Positions 31,713-41,212 of a stretch of 64,000 nt of DNA are shown in pieces (position 1 is the first letter of the stretch; every line of letters starts with the position of its first letter). This DNA comes from Methylotenera sp. (GTDB lineage Bacteria > Pseudomonadota > Gammaproteobacteria > Burkholderiales > Methylophilaceae). The DNA is taken from the NCBI RefSeq assembly GCF_030684185.1, contig NZ_JAUXOY010000010.1:1-64000 (forward strand), written 5' to 3'. Under the pieces are notes generated by a model that was not told the DNA's origin, ran no database searches, and saw only the letters and a program-made list of their open reading frames with translations. A program made the position numbers and the translations under genes.

Positions 31713-31853
31713 GGGCACTTCTATCAATGCAAATTCCGTTACCACACTGCGTTACTCACAAAAAATTACTCCTTACATATCAAACATATGCGGCGTTGCA
31801 ATTTTTTGTTCGCGCCTTGTTTGGTTTGGAAATTTGCATTGATAGAAGCACCC
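31713..31853. mobile_element. MITE-like ~141-bp hairpin element with ~23-bp terminal inverted repeats
   Basis: gggcacttctatcaatgcaaattcc ... ggaaatttgcattgatagaagcaccc; flanked by taaa (31709-31712) and taaa (31854-31857). Confidence 0.7.
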
Positions 31854-31879
31854 TAAATGGCAAATAATTTAAATTCAAT

Positions 31880-33496
31880 ATGATGAAGAGCCGCCCCAAT
31901 AAATTAGTGTTATGTGCCACTTCCCAAAGTTTGTTGGCTGGGCTTTGGCACGCAGGCAAGTTACAGGCCAGCCAAGCTTTTAACAATGACGCTGCCGGGC
32001 ATGAAGAATTTGCAGAATTTTTGCGGCAATACCCAGCCACGCCAGTGTATTTAATAGCGGACGCAGTTGAAGAGGATTACCGACTTGAAAGCGTGCCGCA
32101 TACCACGGGCGCTGCAAAGAACGAACTTATCACGCGCAAGCTCAATCAGTTTTATCGGGGTCTGGAATATCGCACAGCTCACTTTGTTAATCGTGAGCTA
32201 GATAAGCGCAAAGACGATAAATACTTATTTGTTGCGTTGAATAATGCCGAATTTTTACATGATTGGGTCAAAGTAATTCAGGATGTTAAGGTGCAGTTAG
32301 TCGGCATCTATTTGTTGCCTATGCTCAGCCAGGTGCTAGTGAAGCAGTTAAAGTTAATGGCGCCACATATCTTGCTATGTGAAAAGCTATCTTCCGGGTT
32401 ACGTCAAACTTATTTGCATAATGGCCGGTTACGCATGAGTCGCCTGGTGCCGAATGTACCAAAAGCAGCAAACCAATTAGGCTATTTCTATTTAGTCGAA
32501 ACAGAAAAAACGCGGCTCTATTTAATCAGCAAGCGATTTATTACCAGAGAAACTCCCCTAAATTTGGTATTGGCAAGCATAGATGGCTCAACGCAGCATA
32601 TTAGCCAGGGCATCAGTCAGGAGCAGGGTATTGAGTGTTCAGATGTAAATTTGAGTCAGTTTGCAAAAACCCTGAATCTGCCTGCAAAATTAATAGAGCA
32701 AATGCCGGAGTTATTGCACATGCAGCTTCTGGCAAGTGGTCACGCGGTTGATAACCTTGCGCCAGAAACGCTGACTAAAGAATATAATTTTGGCAAACTA
32801 AAACAGACTATCAAGATGGCTACTTTAGGATTAGGTATGCTAGGTTTATTTGCGGCGGGTGCGGTTTTTTATCAGGGCTTAAGTTACCAATCTGCACTAA
32901 AAGAAGCAACACAAGACACCATGCTGCAACAACGCCGTTATGAAGAGGCCGCTAAAAACTTCCCTGTGACCACAATAGGCGCAGAGGACTTAAAAGCTGC
33001 AGTTGAGTTAGATAAAACAATCGCGCTTTATCCAAAATCACCCAGGCGTATGATGCAAGTAGTCAGCGCCGCATTAGAGCAAATGCCGGAAGTGCAATTA
33101 GATAGAATGCATTGGGCATTAACTAACGACATCAATATTGCAGATAACGATACGCTAATCACAATCCCCGCCGCTAGCGTGCAAGCCAGCGCTATGTTTA
33201 CAGCAGAAGCAACAAAATTATATGAACTGGCCTATGTTACTGCGGAAATTTCCGGCTTTACTGGGGATTATAGAAGTGCGCTAGGCACAGTAAATAAGTT
33301 TGTTGGGAAATTAAAAGCTGACCAAAATGTAGCGCTTGTTGAAGTGTTACAAGAGCCGGTGAATGTAAGTTCTTTTGTGAATTTGCAGGGTAGCACAACC
33401 GATGAACAATCCACCCAAACGCAACCCGCTTTATTTAAGCTTAAAGTCATACTTAAAGCACCTGATGCAGCTCAAGAAGTCGCAGAGGTGAAATAG
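31880..33496 (+). CDS. MshI-like (PilM/GspL-type) pilus biogenesis protein
   Basis: Position between mshG and mshJ-like genes; mid-protein TM helix followed by periplasmic region as in GspL/MshI. Confidence 0.55.
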   Translation: MMKSRPNKLVLCATSQSLLAGLWHAGKLQASQAFNNDAAGHEEFAEFLRQYPATPVYLIADAVEEDYRLESVPHTTGAAKNELITRKLNQFYRGLEYRTAHFVNRELDKRKDDKYLFVALNNAEFLHDWVKVIQDVKVQLVGIYLLPMLSQVLVKQLKLMAPHILLCEKLSSGLRQTYLHNGRLRMSRLVPNVPKAANQLGYFYLVETEKTRLYLISKRFITRETPLNLVLASIDGSTQHISQGISQEQGIECSDVNLSQFAKTLNLPAKLIEQMPELLHMQLLASGHAVDNLAPETLTKEYNFGKLKQTIKMATLGLGMLGLFAAGAVFYQGLSYQSALKEATQDTMLQQRRYEEAAKNFPVTTIGAEDLKAAVELDKTIALYPKSPRRMMQVVSAALEQMPEVQLDRMHWALTNDINIADNDTLITIPAASVQASAMFTAEATKLYELAYVTAEISGFTGDYRSALGTVNKFVGKLKADQNVALVEVLQEPVNVSSFVNLQGSTTDEQSTQTQPALFKLKVILKAPDAAQEVAEVK

Positions 33497-33498
33497 CG

Positions 33499-34128
33499 AT
33501 GAAATTAGACAAGCAAGACTGGCGTAAACTGCAAACCACTTTAATCGTTTTAGTGGCGGTGGTTATAGTGGCTTTAGTGTTAATTGCCTTAGCGCAAAAC
33601 TACAGTGTCCAGCAAGAGCAAGCTATGCAAGCGCAGCAAAACTTGCTTAATTCAGCCAAGCAACGCTATCAATCTTCTGGTATAGAAAAGGCAACTATTG
33701 CTGAATATTTACCGCAATATCAAGCGCTTATCAATAAAGGTCTTGTAGGGGAAGAGCGGCGACTAGAGTGGGTGGATGAACTGCGAACACAACACAAAAA
33801 TAACAAATTATTTAGTATTAAATACAGCATTGGCCTGCAAGAGGCGTATAAACCAAGCTTTGCACCTAATCTCGGCGGGTTTGTATTGAACCGGTCTGAC
33901 ATGACGCTGGACCTTGATATGCTGCATGAAGAGGATATACTGCAATTAACTGAAGCGTTAAGTAGAAAAAACAAAGAGGTTTTTATGCTGCGTGATTGTG
34001 AAATTACCAGACTAAATGCTGGCGGAAATCTAAGTAACCAGTTAATCGCAAACCTGCATGCAAAATGCGAGCTGGATTGGCTAACCCTGCGTGAGCCAGC
34101 TCCAATTCAAGTGATTACAACACCATGA
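33499..34128 (+). CDS. MshJ-like pilus biogenesis protein
   Basis: Short N-terminal cytoplasmic segment, single TM, coiled coil, PilO/GspM-like; gene order. Confidence 0.55.
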   Translation: MKLDKQDWRKLQTTLIVLVAVVIVALVLIALAQNYSVQQEQAMQAQQNLLNSAKQRYQSSGIEKATIAEYLPQYQALINKGLVGEERRLEWVDELRTQHKNNKLFSIKYSIGLQEAYKPSFAPNLGGFVLNRSDMTLDLDMLHEEDILQLTEALSRKNKEVFMLRDCEITRLNAGGNLSNQLIANLHAKCELDWLTLREPAPIQVITTP

Positions 34129-34688
34129 TGAGCATTATCCGACTATCATACAAAGTACTCACGCGCATATTTATTGGCTTGTGTCTTGGTGCATTAGCGA
34201 CACAGGCGCAAGCAGAAGCAAATGAAAAACTTGGCCGGCTCTTTAGTAAACCTAATGAGCGCAGCAACCTAAATGTAATCAGGCAGAATCAGAAGCTAAA
34301 AGTGATTAGCGCACAAGAAGCACAACAGCCAGAAGCTGTATTGAATGCTGAACCCGCTAAGTTGCCAGAGCCGATTACCCTGCAAGGTTATGTTAAGCGC
34401 AATGATGGCCAAAAAAATACGCTATGGATCAACGGCCGCACAGTGCAAGAAGATAGCACGGTTGATAGTGTAAAAATCGGACGGCTTAATCAGCGTGGTT
34501 TTTCAAAAAAAGACGCCAGTACAGAGGGCGTAGACATCAAGATACCTGCAAATGGTAAACATATTCGACTGAAAGCCGGGCAAATGTACGAACCTGAAAA
34601 TAATCAAATTTATGAAATGCAGGTTGTGGAAAAAGCGAAAAGACTCAGTTTAGAACGAAGTGGAACGATAGACGATTACGCAGAATAG
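34125..34688 (+). CDS. MshK-like periplasmic protein
   Basis: Signal peptide and LQGYVKRNDGQKNTLWINGRTVQE (GspC/MshK-type motif). Confidence 0.55.
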   Translation: MMSIIRLSYKVLTRIFIGLCLGALATQAQAEANEKLGRLFSKPNERSNLNVIRQNQKLKVISAQEAQQPEAVLNAEPAKLPEPITLQGYVKRNDGQKNTLWINGRTVQEDSTVDSVKIGRLNQRGFSKKDASTEGVDIKIPANGKHIRLKAGQMYEPENNQIYEMQVVEKAKRLSLERSGTIDDYAE

Positions 34689-34700
34689 CGTTTCATAGCG

Positions 34701-36425
34701 ATGGCACATCAATATAACTATTCATCTCAAGCTAATTCCAGGCTTCGTCAAGGGGGAGCAGTACTCATCCTGATGGCGTTTATATTAGGACTGGGTGCGG
34801 CAGCATATTTACTCAAAGCTTATAACGCGGACGCCGCAAAAGCCAAGCAGGATGAAAAAACTTATCAGGCACTTGGTGCGGCAAAGCAAGCTTTACTTGC
34901 TTGGGCAGTGAGTCATCCAAATACACCAGGGCTAATGCCCTACCCGGATAGGAATGGTGATGGCAATTATGATGGTAATAGCGACTGTTATACGGGGGTG
35001 TTCCAATACGGTTTCTTGTTAGGGCAATTACCAACTGTCGGTCAAACAAATCCATGTGTAACCCCGCAAACTGGGTTGGGTGGCGATTGGCGAGACAGTC
35101 AAGGCAACCGCTTGTGGTATGCGGTTTCAAGAAATCTGGTGCATGATTACGAGCATTCTGAAAGCCCAGTTATAAATCCAGGGATGAATAACCCACCACA
35201 TGCAGTTACGCCTTATTTAAGGCAGGGAGGTATACAATCTTATCCATGGCTAAAAGTTCTAGATAGAAATGGTAATTTAGTATCTGATAGAGTCGCTGCA
35301 GTAATTCTCGCTCCAGGTAGTCCAATTGGTGGGCAAAATAGGTCGGCTTTTGCACCAAATGCTAGTGAATACCTTGATAGCTTCCAAAAAGGAGCCGCTA
35401 TTTACAATAACAGGGCTTATGCCACAGCCGATGAAGATTTCGTGATTGGTGAAGATAGTAGTAATGTGCCGGCGAGTGATTTAACTTTTGTTCAACCTTA
35501 TCAATTTAATGACAAATTAGTTTATATAACTATTGATGAACTAATGGCGACGATAGAAAAACGCGTAGGCAGAGAGGTCGGAACCCAGTTAAAAGATTAT
35601 TATGTAGCAAGTAATGCGATAATCGCAAACCGTTTTTATCCTTATGCGGCGATTATGGGAGGCAATAAAAATTACAGCTGTGTTGTTGGCAAACTTGCGG
35701 GTGCTTTGCCCGTTGCGGCATCACATAGTTCGTCATGCTCATATACAGGAATTTCTGCGACTTCTAGCACGTCGAGTTGTAGTTTTGCTGAAGTTGAGGC
35801 GGTTATTTTTACTAAAACGAGTTTAAACTTTACTTATCGTGCTGGAGCTTGTCAGTTTAGTGGAAAAATTTGTACTTGCAGTGGAGCTGGTACGTGCACA
35901 AGAGCTACGCAACAGTTTATTTGTGATGCGGCAGGCGAATGCTCAGCAAATGTTGCTGGGAGTTATCAATTTACAGGTGGTGGGTTCGATAGCGTAACAG
36001 GTAAGTGTTCAACAAGTTGTGGCTCTGATATTTCCTGTTCTGGCACAGGCGGTGGAATGTTTACGCATAGTAGTTGCACTGACGCACCTTTTAATGACGT
36101 TACAACAAACTCCATACTACCAATATGGTTTACTGATAATTTATGGCAAGATTATGTTTATTACGCAGCTCAAAGAGGAGTTTCACCTACCTTATCAGCA
36201 GGCGGAATAAATGGAATTACAGCACTTACAGTTACTACGGGGTATTCAATAGCAATAGTTCCATTTGCTTCGAAAGGTAGTGCTCAGGTTCGGTTGTCTT
36301 GTAATTTAAGTGATCATATGGATACAAATGTTAATGCAACAGGCGACGCAACAAATATATATGAGCTAACCAATAAACCTCGAAGTCGAAATTACAATGA
36401 CCAAATATTTGTAGTGTCACCATGA
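34701..36425 (+). CDS. Large pilin-/pseudopilin-like protein, Cys-rich C-terminal half
   Basis: N-terminal RLRQGGAVLILMAFILGLGAAAYLLKAYN hydrophobic helix; LGAAKQALLAWAVSHP; C-rich CSCxx segments (SGKICTCSGAGTCTRA). Confidence 0.6.
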   Translation: MAHQYNYSSQANSRLRQGGAVLILMAFILGLGAAAYLLKAYNADAAKAKQDEKTYQALGAAKQALLAWAVSHPNTPGLMPYPDRNGDGNYDGNSDCYTGVFQYGFLLGQLPTVGQTNPCVTPQTGLGGDWRDSQGNRLWYAVSRNLVHDYEHSESPVINPGMNNPPHAVTPYLRQGGIQSYPWLKVLDRNGNLVSDRVAAVILAPGSPIGGQNRSAFAPNASEYLDSFQKGAAIYNNRAYATADEDFVIGEDSSNVPASDLTFVQPYQFNDKLVYITIDELMATIEKRVGREVGTQLKDYYVASNAIIANRFYPYAAIMGGNKNYSCVVGKLAGALPVAASHSSSCSYTGISATSSTSSCSFAEVEAVIFTKTSLNFTYRAGACQFSGKICTCSGAGTCTRATQQFICDAAGECSANVAGSYQFTGGGFDSVTGKCSTSCGSDISCSGTGGGMFTHSSCTDAPFNDVTTNSILPIWFTDNLWQDYVYYAAQRGVSPTLSAGGINGITALTVTTGYSIAIVPFASKGSAQVRLSCNLSDHMDTNVNATGDATNIYELTNKPRSRNYNDQIFVVSP

Positions 36426-37186
36426 AGAATAAAACGACCTTTTCTAGTTTAGAGCGCGGCTTTTCTTTGTTAGAGATGGCTGTGGTGCTAGTCATTCTAG
36501 GCTTTGTGCTTGGTGCATTGTTGTTGCCATTACAAGCGCAACGTAATCAGCTTTTTCAATCTCAAACAGAAAATACACTAGAAATTGCAAAAAAAGCATT
36601 GTTAGGCTATGCACAGTCACAAGGACGTCTGCCTTGCCCTGCAACTGCAACTGGCGAGTTGGATACTGGAAGCCAAGGGTACGCTAACCCTACGGGCGGC
36701 GGGGCTTGTATTCTACCCCCAGGTTCCATCCGATATCTACCTGCGGCAACTTTAGGCATACAGCCAACTGACACCAATGGTTTTGCATTAGACGCATGGG
36801 GAAATCGCATCCGTTATGCAGTTACACAATCAGAAAATGGCGGCACAGCAACACCTGATTTTACGACAACAAATGATATGAACACGGTTGGCATCACAGC
36901 TTTGCAGCCAGATATTAGAGTATGCGCATATTCAACTGCGGCAAACTGTACTGCCACAATTAACTTAGTGGATAATGCAGTCGCAGTCATTTACTCGCTA
37001 GGGCCAACGGGTAAACTCGCATCGGGCGGTGCGGATGAAAATGAAAATTTAAATATAGGAAATGTTTTTGTTGGCCATGAGCCTCGCAGTGCAAATGACC
37101 CTAATGGTGAGTTCGATCACATAGTGACTTGGATTTCTCCCTACGTACTTTACAACGCGATGATTGAAGCTGGGCAGTTACACTAA
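36422..37186 (+). CDS. Type IV prepilin-like protein
   Basis: Class III leader ERGFSLLEMAVVLVILGFVLGALLLPL. Confidence 0.85.
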   Translation: MKNKTTFSSLERGFSLLEMAVVLVILGFVLGALLLPLQAQRNQLFQSQTENTLEIAKKALLGYAQSQGRLPCPATATGELDTGSQGYANPTGGGACILPPGSIRYLPAATLGIQPTDTNGFALDAWGNRIRYAVTQSENGGTATPDFTTTNDMNTVGITALQPDIRVCAYSTAANCTATINLVDNAVAVIYSLGPTGKLASGGADENENLNIGNVFVGHEPRSANDPNGEFDHIVTWISPYVLYNAMIEAGQLH

Positions 37187-37192
37187 ATACAT

Positions 37193-37939
37193 ATGAACGA
37201 CAATCAGCTCCTCCGCTACAGCCGCCATATCCTGTTGCCTCAAATCAGCTACGAAGGTCAGGAGAAGCTTGTTAACAGCCATGCGCTCATTGTGGGAGCT
37301 GGTGGTTTGGGCTCGCCAGTGGCTTTGTATCTGGCCGCAGCCGGGGTGGGAACGCTCACTATTTGCGATTTTGATGTGGTTGATTTAACTAATTTACAGC
37401 GTCAAATTATTCATACCACGCAGAGCGTCGGCATCAATAAAGCGGTTTCAGCCCAACAAACCATTTATGAAATTAACCCTGAAGTTGCAGTAAAAACAAT
37501 TCAGCAAAAATCTACCGAAGATGAGTTTGTCGGATTGGTTGCAGAAGCGGATGTAGTGATTGATTGCAGTGACAATTTTGCCACGCGCTATACATTGAAC
37601 AGGCTGTGCGTTAGGCTGAAAAAGCCGCTGGTTTCAGGTGCTGCAATTGGGTTTGAAGGGCAAATTACTGTGTACGATATGCGCTCAAGTACTAGTCCGT
37701 GTTACCACTGCTTGTTTCCAGATAATGGCGAAGATACAGATTTGCGCTGCGCTACCAATGGCGTATTTGCGCCCTTGGTGGGCATGATAGGCACTACGCA
37801 AGCGGCTGAAGCTTTGAAACTGTTAATGGGGATTGGAGAGAGTTTGCAAGGGCGATTGTTGTTGCTAGATGCACTTGCGATGGAGTGGCGAACAATCAAG
37901 CTTCGTCGTGACTCAGCGTGTATTGTATGTGGTATTTAA
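37193..37939 (+). CDS. moeB: HesA/MoeB/ThiF family adenylyltransferase
   Basis: LLRYSRHILLPQISYEGQEKL..IVGAGGLGSPVALYLAAAGVG..DFDVVDLTNLQRQIIH. Confidence 0.9.
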   Translation: MNDNQLLRYSRHILLPQISYEGQEKLVNSHALIVGAGGLGSPVALYLAAAGVGTLTICDFDVVDLTNLQRQIIHTTQSVGINKAVSAQQTIYEINPEVAVKTIQQKSTEDEFVGLVAEADVVIDCSDNFATRYTLNRLCVRLKKPLVSGAAIGFEGQITVYDMRSSTSPCYHCLFPDNGEDTDLRCATNGVFAPLVGMIGTTQAAEALKLLMGIGESLQGRLLLLDALAMEWRTIKLRRDSACIVCGI

Positions 37940-37940
37940 G

Positions 37941-37980
37941 ATTCCTTCCCCTTTTAGGGGGAAGGTTAGGATGGGGGTGT
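37941..37980 (+). repeat. Left arm of inverted repeat flanking the DUF559 gene (itself a hairpin)
   Basis: attccttccccttttagggggaaggttaggatgggggtgt. Confidence 0.85.
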
Positions 37981-37994
37981 AACAGCGTTTCTAA

Positions 37995-38366
37995 CTAATT
38001 TTTTGATAGTGCATTATAAATTCTTTCAAGTACACCCTCAGCGTTCTGTAGCACCTCGTTATTCCAAAAACGCAAAACCTTCCATCCTTGAGCTTCTAAC
38101 CATGCTGTGCGTTCGCTGTCTTGGTTTTGCATTTCGCTATGCTGACCACCATCGACCTCAATTGCCAATTTTTCTTCAATACAGACAAAGTCTAAAATAT
38201 ATTTTCCAGCGGGATGTTGGCGTCTGAATTTAAGACCTAGCACTTGGCGCATTCTCAAATATTGCCATAAGTGTAATTCGGCCACAGTCATTTCACTGCG
38301 TAATTTACGTGAAAAACTTTTGGTATTAGGTGGAGTTCTGAGCATAGTTAAAGATTGCACCCCCAT
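37995..38366 (-). CDS. DUF559 (Vsr-like endonuclease fold) protein
   Basis: AELHLWQYLRMRQVLGLKFRRQHPAGKYILDFVCIEEKLAIEVDGGQH...RTAWLEAQGWKVLRFWNNEVL. Confidence 0.9.
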   Translation of the reverse strand: MGVQSLTMLRTPPNTKSFSRKLRSEMTVAELHLWQYLRMRQVLGLKFRRQHPAGKYILDFVCIEEKLAIEVDGGQHSEMQNQDSERTAWLEAQGWKVLRFWNNEVLQNAEGVLERIYNALSKN

Positions 38367-38397
38367 CCCAGCCTTCCCCCTAAAAAGGGGAAGGAAT
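38358..38397 (-). repeat. Right arm of inverted repeat flanking the DUF559 gene
   Basis: cacccccatcccagccttccccctaaaaaggggaaggaatt, reverse complement of the left arm with few differences. Confidence 0.85.
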
Positions 38398-38404
38398 TAA
38401 ACGC

Positions 38405-39247
38405 CTACTTTCCGCCCACCAAGCTTTTAACCGCACCCACTAAATCACCTGGCATCATGACAATTTTGCTATTTTCAGAGACTGATATTTTTTGCAAGGC
38501 CGTAATGTAGCGATCGCCCAATAAGAACATAGCGGATGCGTTATTTTCTTTTACCGCTTCGGTAATAAATTTAATCGATTCAGCAGATGCTTTTGCAGCC
38601 ACCATTTGTGCTTCTGCATCTTTTCGTGCGGCTTCTAGACGTGCTTCTGCGTTCAAAATAAGCGATTGCTTGGCACCTTCAGCTTCGGTTACTACAGCCA
38701 CACGTTCGCGCTCCGCCGCGGCTTGTCTTTCCATCGCTTCTTGCATGTTGTGCGAGGGTTTGATGTCTTGAATTTCTACTGATTTAACCGTTAAACCCCA
38801 GTCTAGCGCCTCGTCAGCAATGGCGATTTTTAGCTCAGCCTTAATGCGGTCACGTGAGGTAAGCGCTTGGTTTAAGTCCATACCGCCAATAATCGAACGT
38901 AAGCTGGTTTGCACCATGTTACGCATGGCTTCGCGGAAGTTTTCAATGCCATACACAGCGCGTTCAATATTGCTTACTTTAATAAATGCAATTGCGTTGG
39001 CTAAAATCACTGCGTTGTCACGCGTAATCACCTCTTGCTCTGGCACATCTAAAATAATATCTTTGGTGGTGACTTTGTAGGTGACTTTGGTGAATAGCGG
39101 ATTAATGACATGCAGGCCAGGTGAAAGGACGCCAGCAAACTTACCTAGTCGCTCCACGACCCATTCCTCGCCTTGCGGCACAATGCGGATGCCTTTAAAG
39201 GCAAGAATAACCGCAACAATGACTAAAATACCTGATAACTCGAACAT
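38405..39247 (-). CDS. SPFH/Band 7 domain protein (stomatin/QmcA-like)
   Basis: IRIVPQGEEWVVERLGKFAGVLSPGLHVINP..AEGAKQSLILNAEARLEAARKDAEAQ. Confidence 0.93.
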   Translation of the reverse strand: MFELSGILVIVAVILAFKGIRIVPQGEEWVVERLGKFAGVLSPGLHVINPLFTKVTYKVTTKDIILDVPEQEVITRDNAVILANAIAFIKVSNIERAVYGIENFREAMRNMVQTSLRSIIGGMDLNQALTSRDRIKAELKIAIADEALDWGLTVKSVEIQDIKPSHNMQEAMERQAAAERERVAVVTEAEGAKQSLILNAEARLEAARKDAEAQMVAAKASAESIKFITEAVKENNASAMFLLGDRYITALQKISVSENSKIVMMPGDLVGAVKSLVGGK

Positions 39248-39335
39248 GGTGATTTACCCTTCAGTAAAATTGAATAATTGAATATAAAAAAATAAGTTAA
39301 TTGAGAAATAAAACTCTATGAAGTAAAACTAAAGC

Positions 39336-39779
39336 TTAGTGCGCCTTAACGCGCAGCGAGTTACCTTCTACCGCAACCACCACGGCTTGTGTCCCGGGCT
39401 CAAGGGTTTTATTGCATACTGCAACCCATTCACGGCTACCCATCAAGCCTTGGGTAAATTGAATGCGCCCATTTTGTGTTGAGCTTACTGCCTCAATGAT
39501 GACACCAACACGGCCGATTTCTTCGCCCTGTGCCTGCCCAACGCGTGAATCAGTACTGGTTTTTTTGTAATAAGTGCGCCATATAAACAAAGAGCCGATT
39601 GAGAGTATGGAAAATAAAAATAACTGTATCGCAATGTTCATGTCAGGCATCAGCCAGGTCAATACAGCTAAAATTATGGCGGCCACGCCAAACCACATTA
39701 CATAAAAAGTGGTTGTTACCATTTCTACCGCAAGTAATATTAAGCCTATTGTGCCCCAAATCCACATTGTTTCAATCAT
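39336..39779 (-). CDS. NfeD family protein
   Basis: N-terminal TMs plus GRVGVIIEAVSSTQNGRIQFTQGLMGSREWVAVCNKTLEPGTQAVVVAVEGNSLRVK. Confidence 0.88.
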   Translation of the reverse strand: MIETMWIWGTIGLILLAVEMVTTTFYVMWFGVAAIILAVLTWLMPDMNIAIQLFLFSILSIGSLFIWRTYYKKTSTDSRVGQAQGEEIGRVGVIIEAVSSTQNGRIQFTQGLMGSREWVAVCNKTLEPGTQAVVVAVEGNSLRVKAH

Positions 39780-39924
39780 GTTTTTCCTTAACTGGCTTAC
39801 ATCAATTTAATTGTTTATTATTACATAGGATTTACGTAATTTTAGATAAAAACTTATGGGAAAATAGCACATATACTCATAGCTAAAAAATAGTACACTA
39901 ACATAAACTTGTTGGAATTATTGC

Positions 39925-41154
39925 ATGAAGCCTGCACAAAAACTCACCATTCCCCACGACCGTAATGAACGCTTGCATTATATTAAGCGCGTTTTTTCGA
40001 CGGCTACGGGCCCTGATTTGACTGGTGACTGGGTAGGCGGCCGCCTGAGCGGGCTTAAAAAACTCCACAGTATTGATGTGGCAGCCTATGCAAGAAACCG
40101 TAACTTTTTAAATGGCGCTGTCACGCACTTGTCACCCTATTTGCGTCATGGCTGTTTAACATTAAATGAAACGTTTGAGCTTATCAAAAAACAATTCGCC
40201 TCTGCTGCGGATAAGCTTTTGTATGAGCTTGCCTGGCGGGATTACTGGCGGCAAGTATGGTATGCAGAAGGTAACGCCATTTATAGTGAAATGGAGCCGC
40301 CTAAAGTAGCCATCGGCCATATGCCTTTGGCTAACGACATTATGCAGGGCAAAACAGGCTTGCCTTGTATGGATGGCTTCATTAACGATTTGCTTACGAC
40401 TGGTTATGTGCATAATCACGCGCGCATGTGGCTTGCAAGCTATATAGTCCATCATAGAAAAACTGACTGGCGCGCAGCGGCAGATTGGTTTGAAGCAAAT
40501 TTGATTGATGGTGATATCGCAAGTAATCACCTTTCCTGGCAATGGGTGGCCTCTACGTTTAGCTCAAAACCTTATTTTTTTAATAAAGAAAATCTTAGCC
40601 GTTATACGGGTGAAAAGTATTGTGCACAATGTCAGGCAAAATGCCCTTTTGACGCGGATTACGAAACTTTAAACGATAGGTTGTTTAACCATACGCTAGT
40701 GCCGGTTGCAAAAAAATATGAATTAAACCCGATTCCTAAAAAAGCCGTTTCCGGCTTCCCCGCAATGGCGGTGTTTGTGCATGATGAAATGCTTTCTGCC
40801 GCACATGCTTTACTTCAGCAACCGTTTCCTAAAATTTTTGTGTTTGACCCTTTGATACATGGCACTTGGTCGCTTAATCGTATGCAGTTCATTGCTGATT
40901 GTTTAAGTGAAATGGAGAACGTGGAAGTGTGGTTTGGCGATACTTATAGTGTGCTAATGAGTCGAAATGTGGGGTCGGTTATTACGCAAGATACCCCCAA
41001 TCTAAAAATTAAAGAGTTATTGGCGCCATTTTTACCAAAATGGCAGCCAGTAGCTAAATTTGTCAATGTAGAAATTAGCGACAAACGCTTAAAACGTTTT
41101 TCACGTTACTGGGAAAAGGTGGGACCGTTAGTGTTGGGCGATGCCCATAATTAA
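39925..41154 (+). CDS. Photolyase/cryptochrome-like FAD-binding domain protein with C-terminal photolyase alpha/beta-like segment
   Basis: FAD-binding domain: TGDWVGGRLSGLKKL..ELAWRDYWRQVW..LTTGYVHNHARMWLASY..DWFEANLIDGDIASNHLSWQWVAST; then IFVFDPLIHGTWSLNRMQFIADCLSEMENVEVWFGDTYSVL. Confidence 0.85.
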   Translation: MKPAQKLTIPHDRNERLHYIKRVFSTATGPDLTGDWVGGRLSGLKKLHSIDVAAYARNRNFLNGAVTHLSPYLRHGCLTLNETFELIKKQFASAADKLLYELAWRDYWRQVWYAEGNAIYSEMEPPKVAIGHMPLANDIMQGKTGLPCMDGFINDLLTTGYVHNHARMWLASYIVHHRKTDWRAAADWFEANLIDGDIASNHLSWQWVASTFSSKPYFFNKENLSRYTGEKYCAQCQAKCPFDADYETLNDRLFNHTLVPVAKKYELNPIPKKAVSGFPAMAVFVHDEMLSAAHALLQQPFPKIFVFDPLIHGTWSLNRMQFIADCLSEMENVEVWFGDTYSVLMSRNVGSVITQDTPNLKIKELLAPFLPKWQPVAKFVNVEISDKRLKRFSRYWEKVGPLVLGDAHN

Positions 41155-41212
41155 GCAGCATAAGTTACAGCAATCTGAAGAAAAATAAATTGGTGATAAA
41201 AGGGAGTGCAAG

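Noticed and set aside
31780-32040. 86-aa - ORF spanning the MITE-like element
   Set aside because: Mostly antisense to the mshI-like gene plus hairpin DNA; not protein-like.
37941-38397. Possible CRISPR-like repeats
   Set aside because: Only two inverted copies flanking one gene; no repeat-spacer array is seen anywhere in the window.
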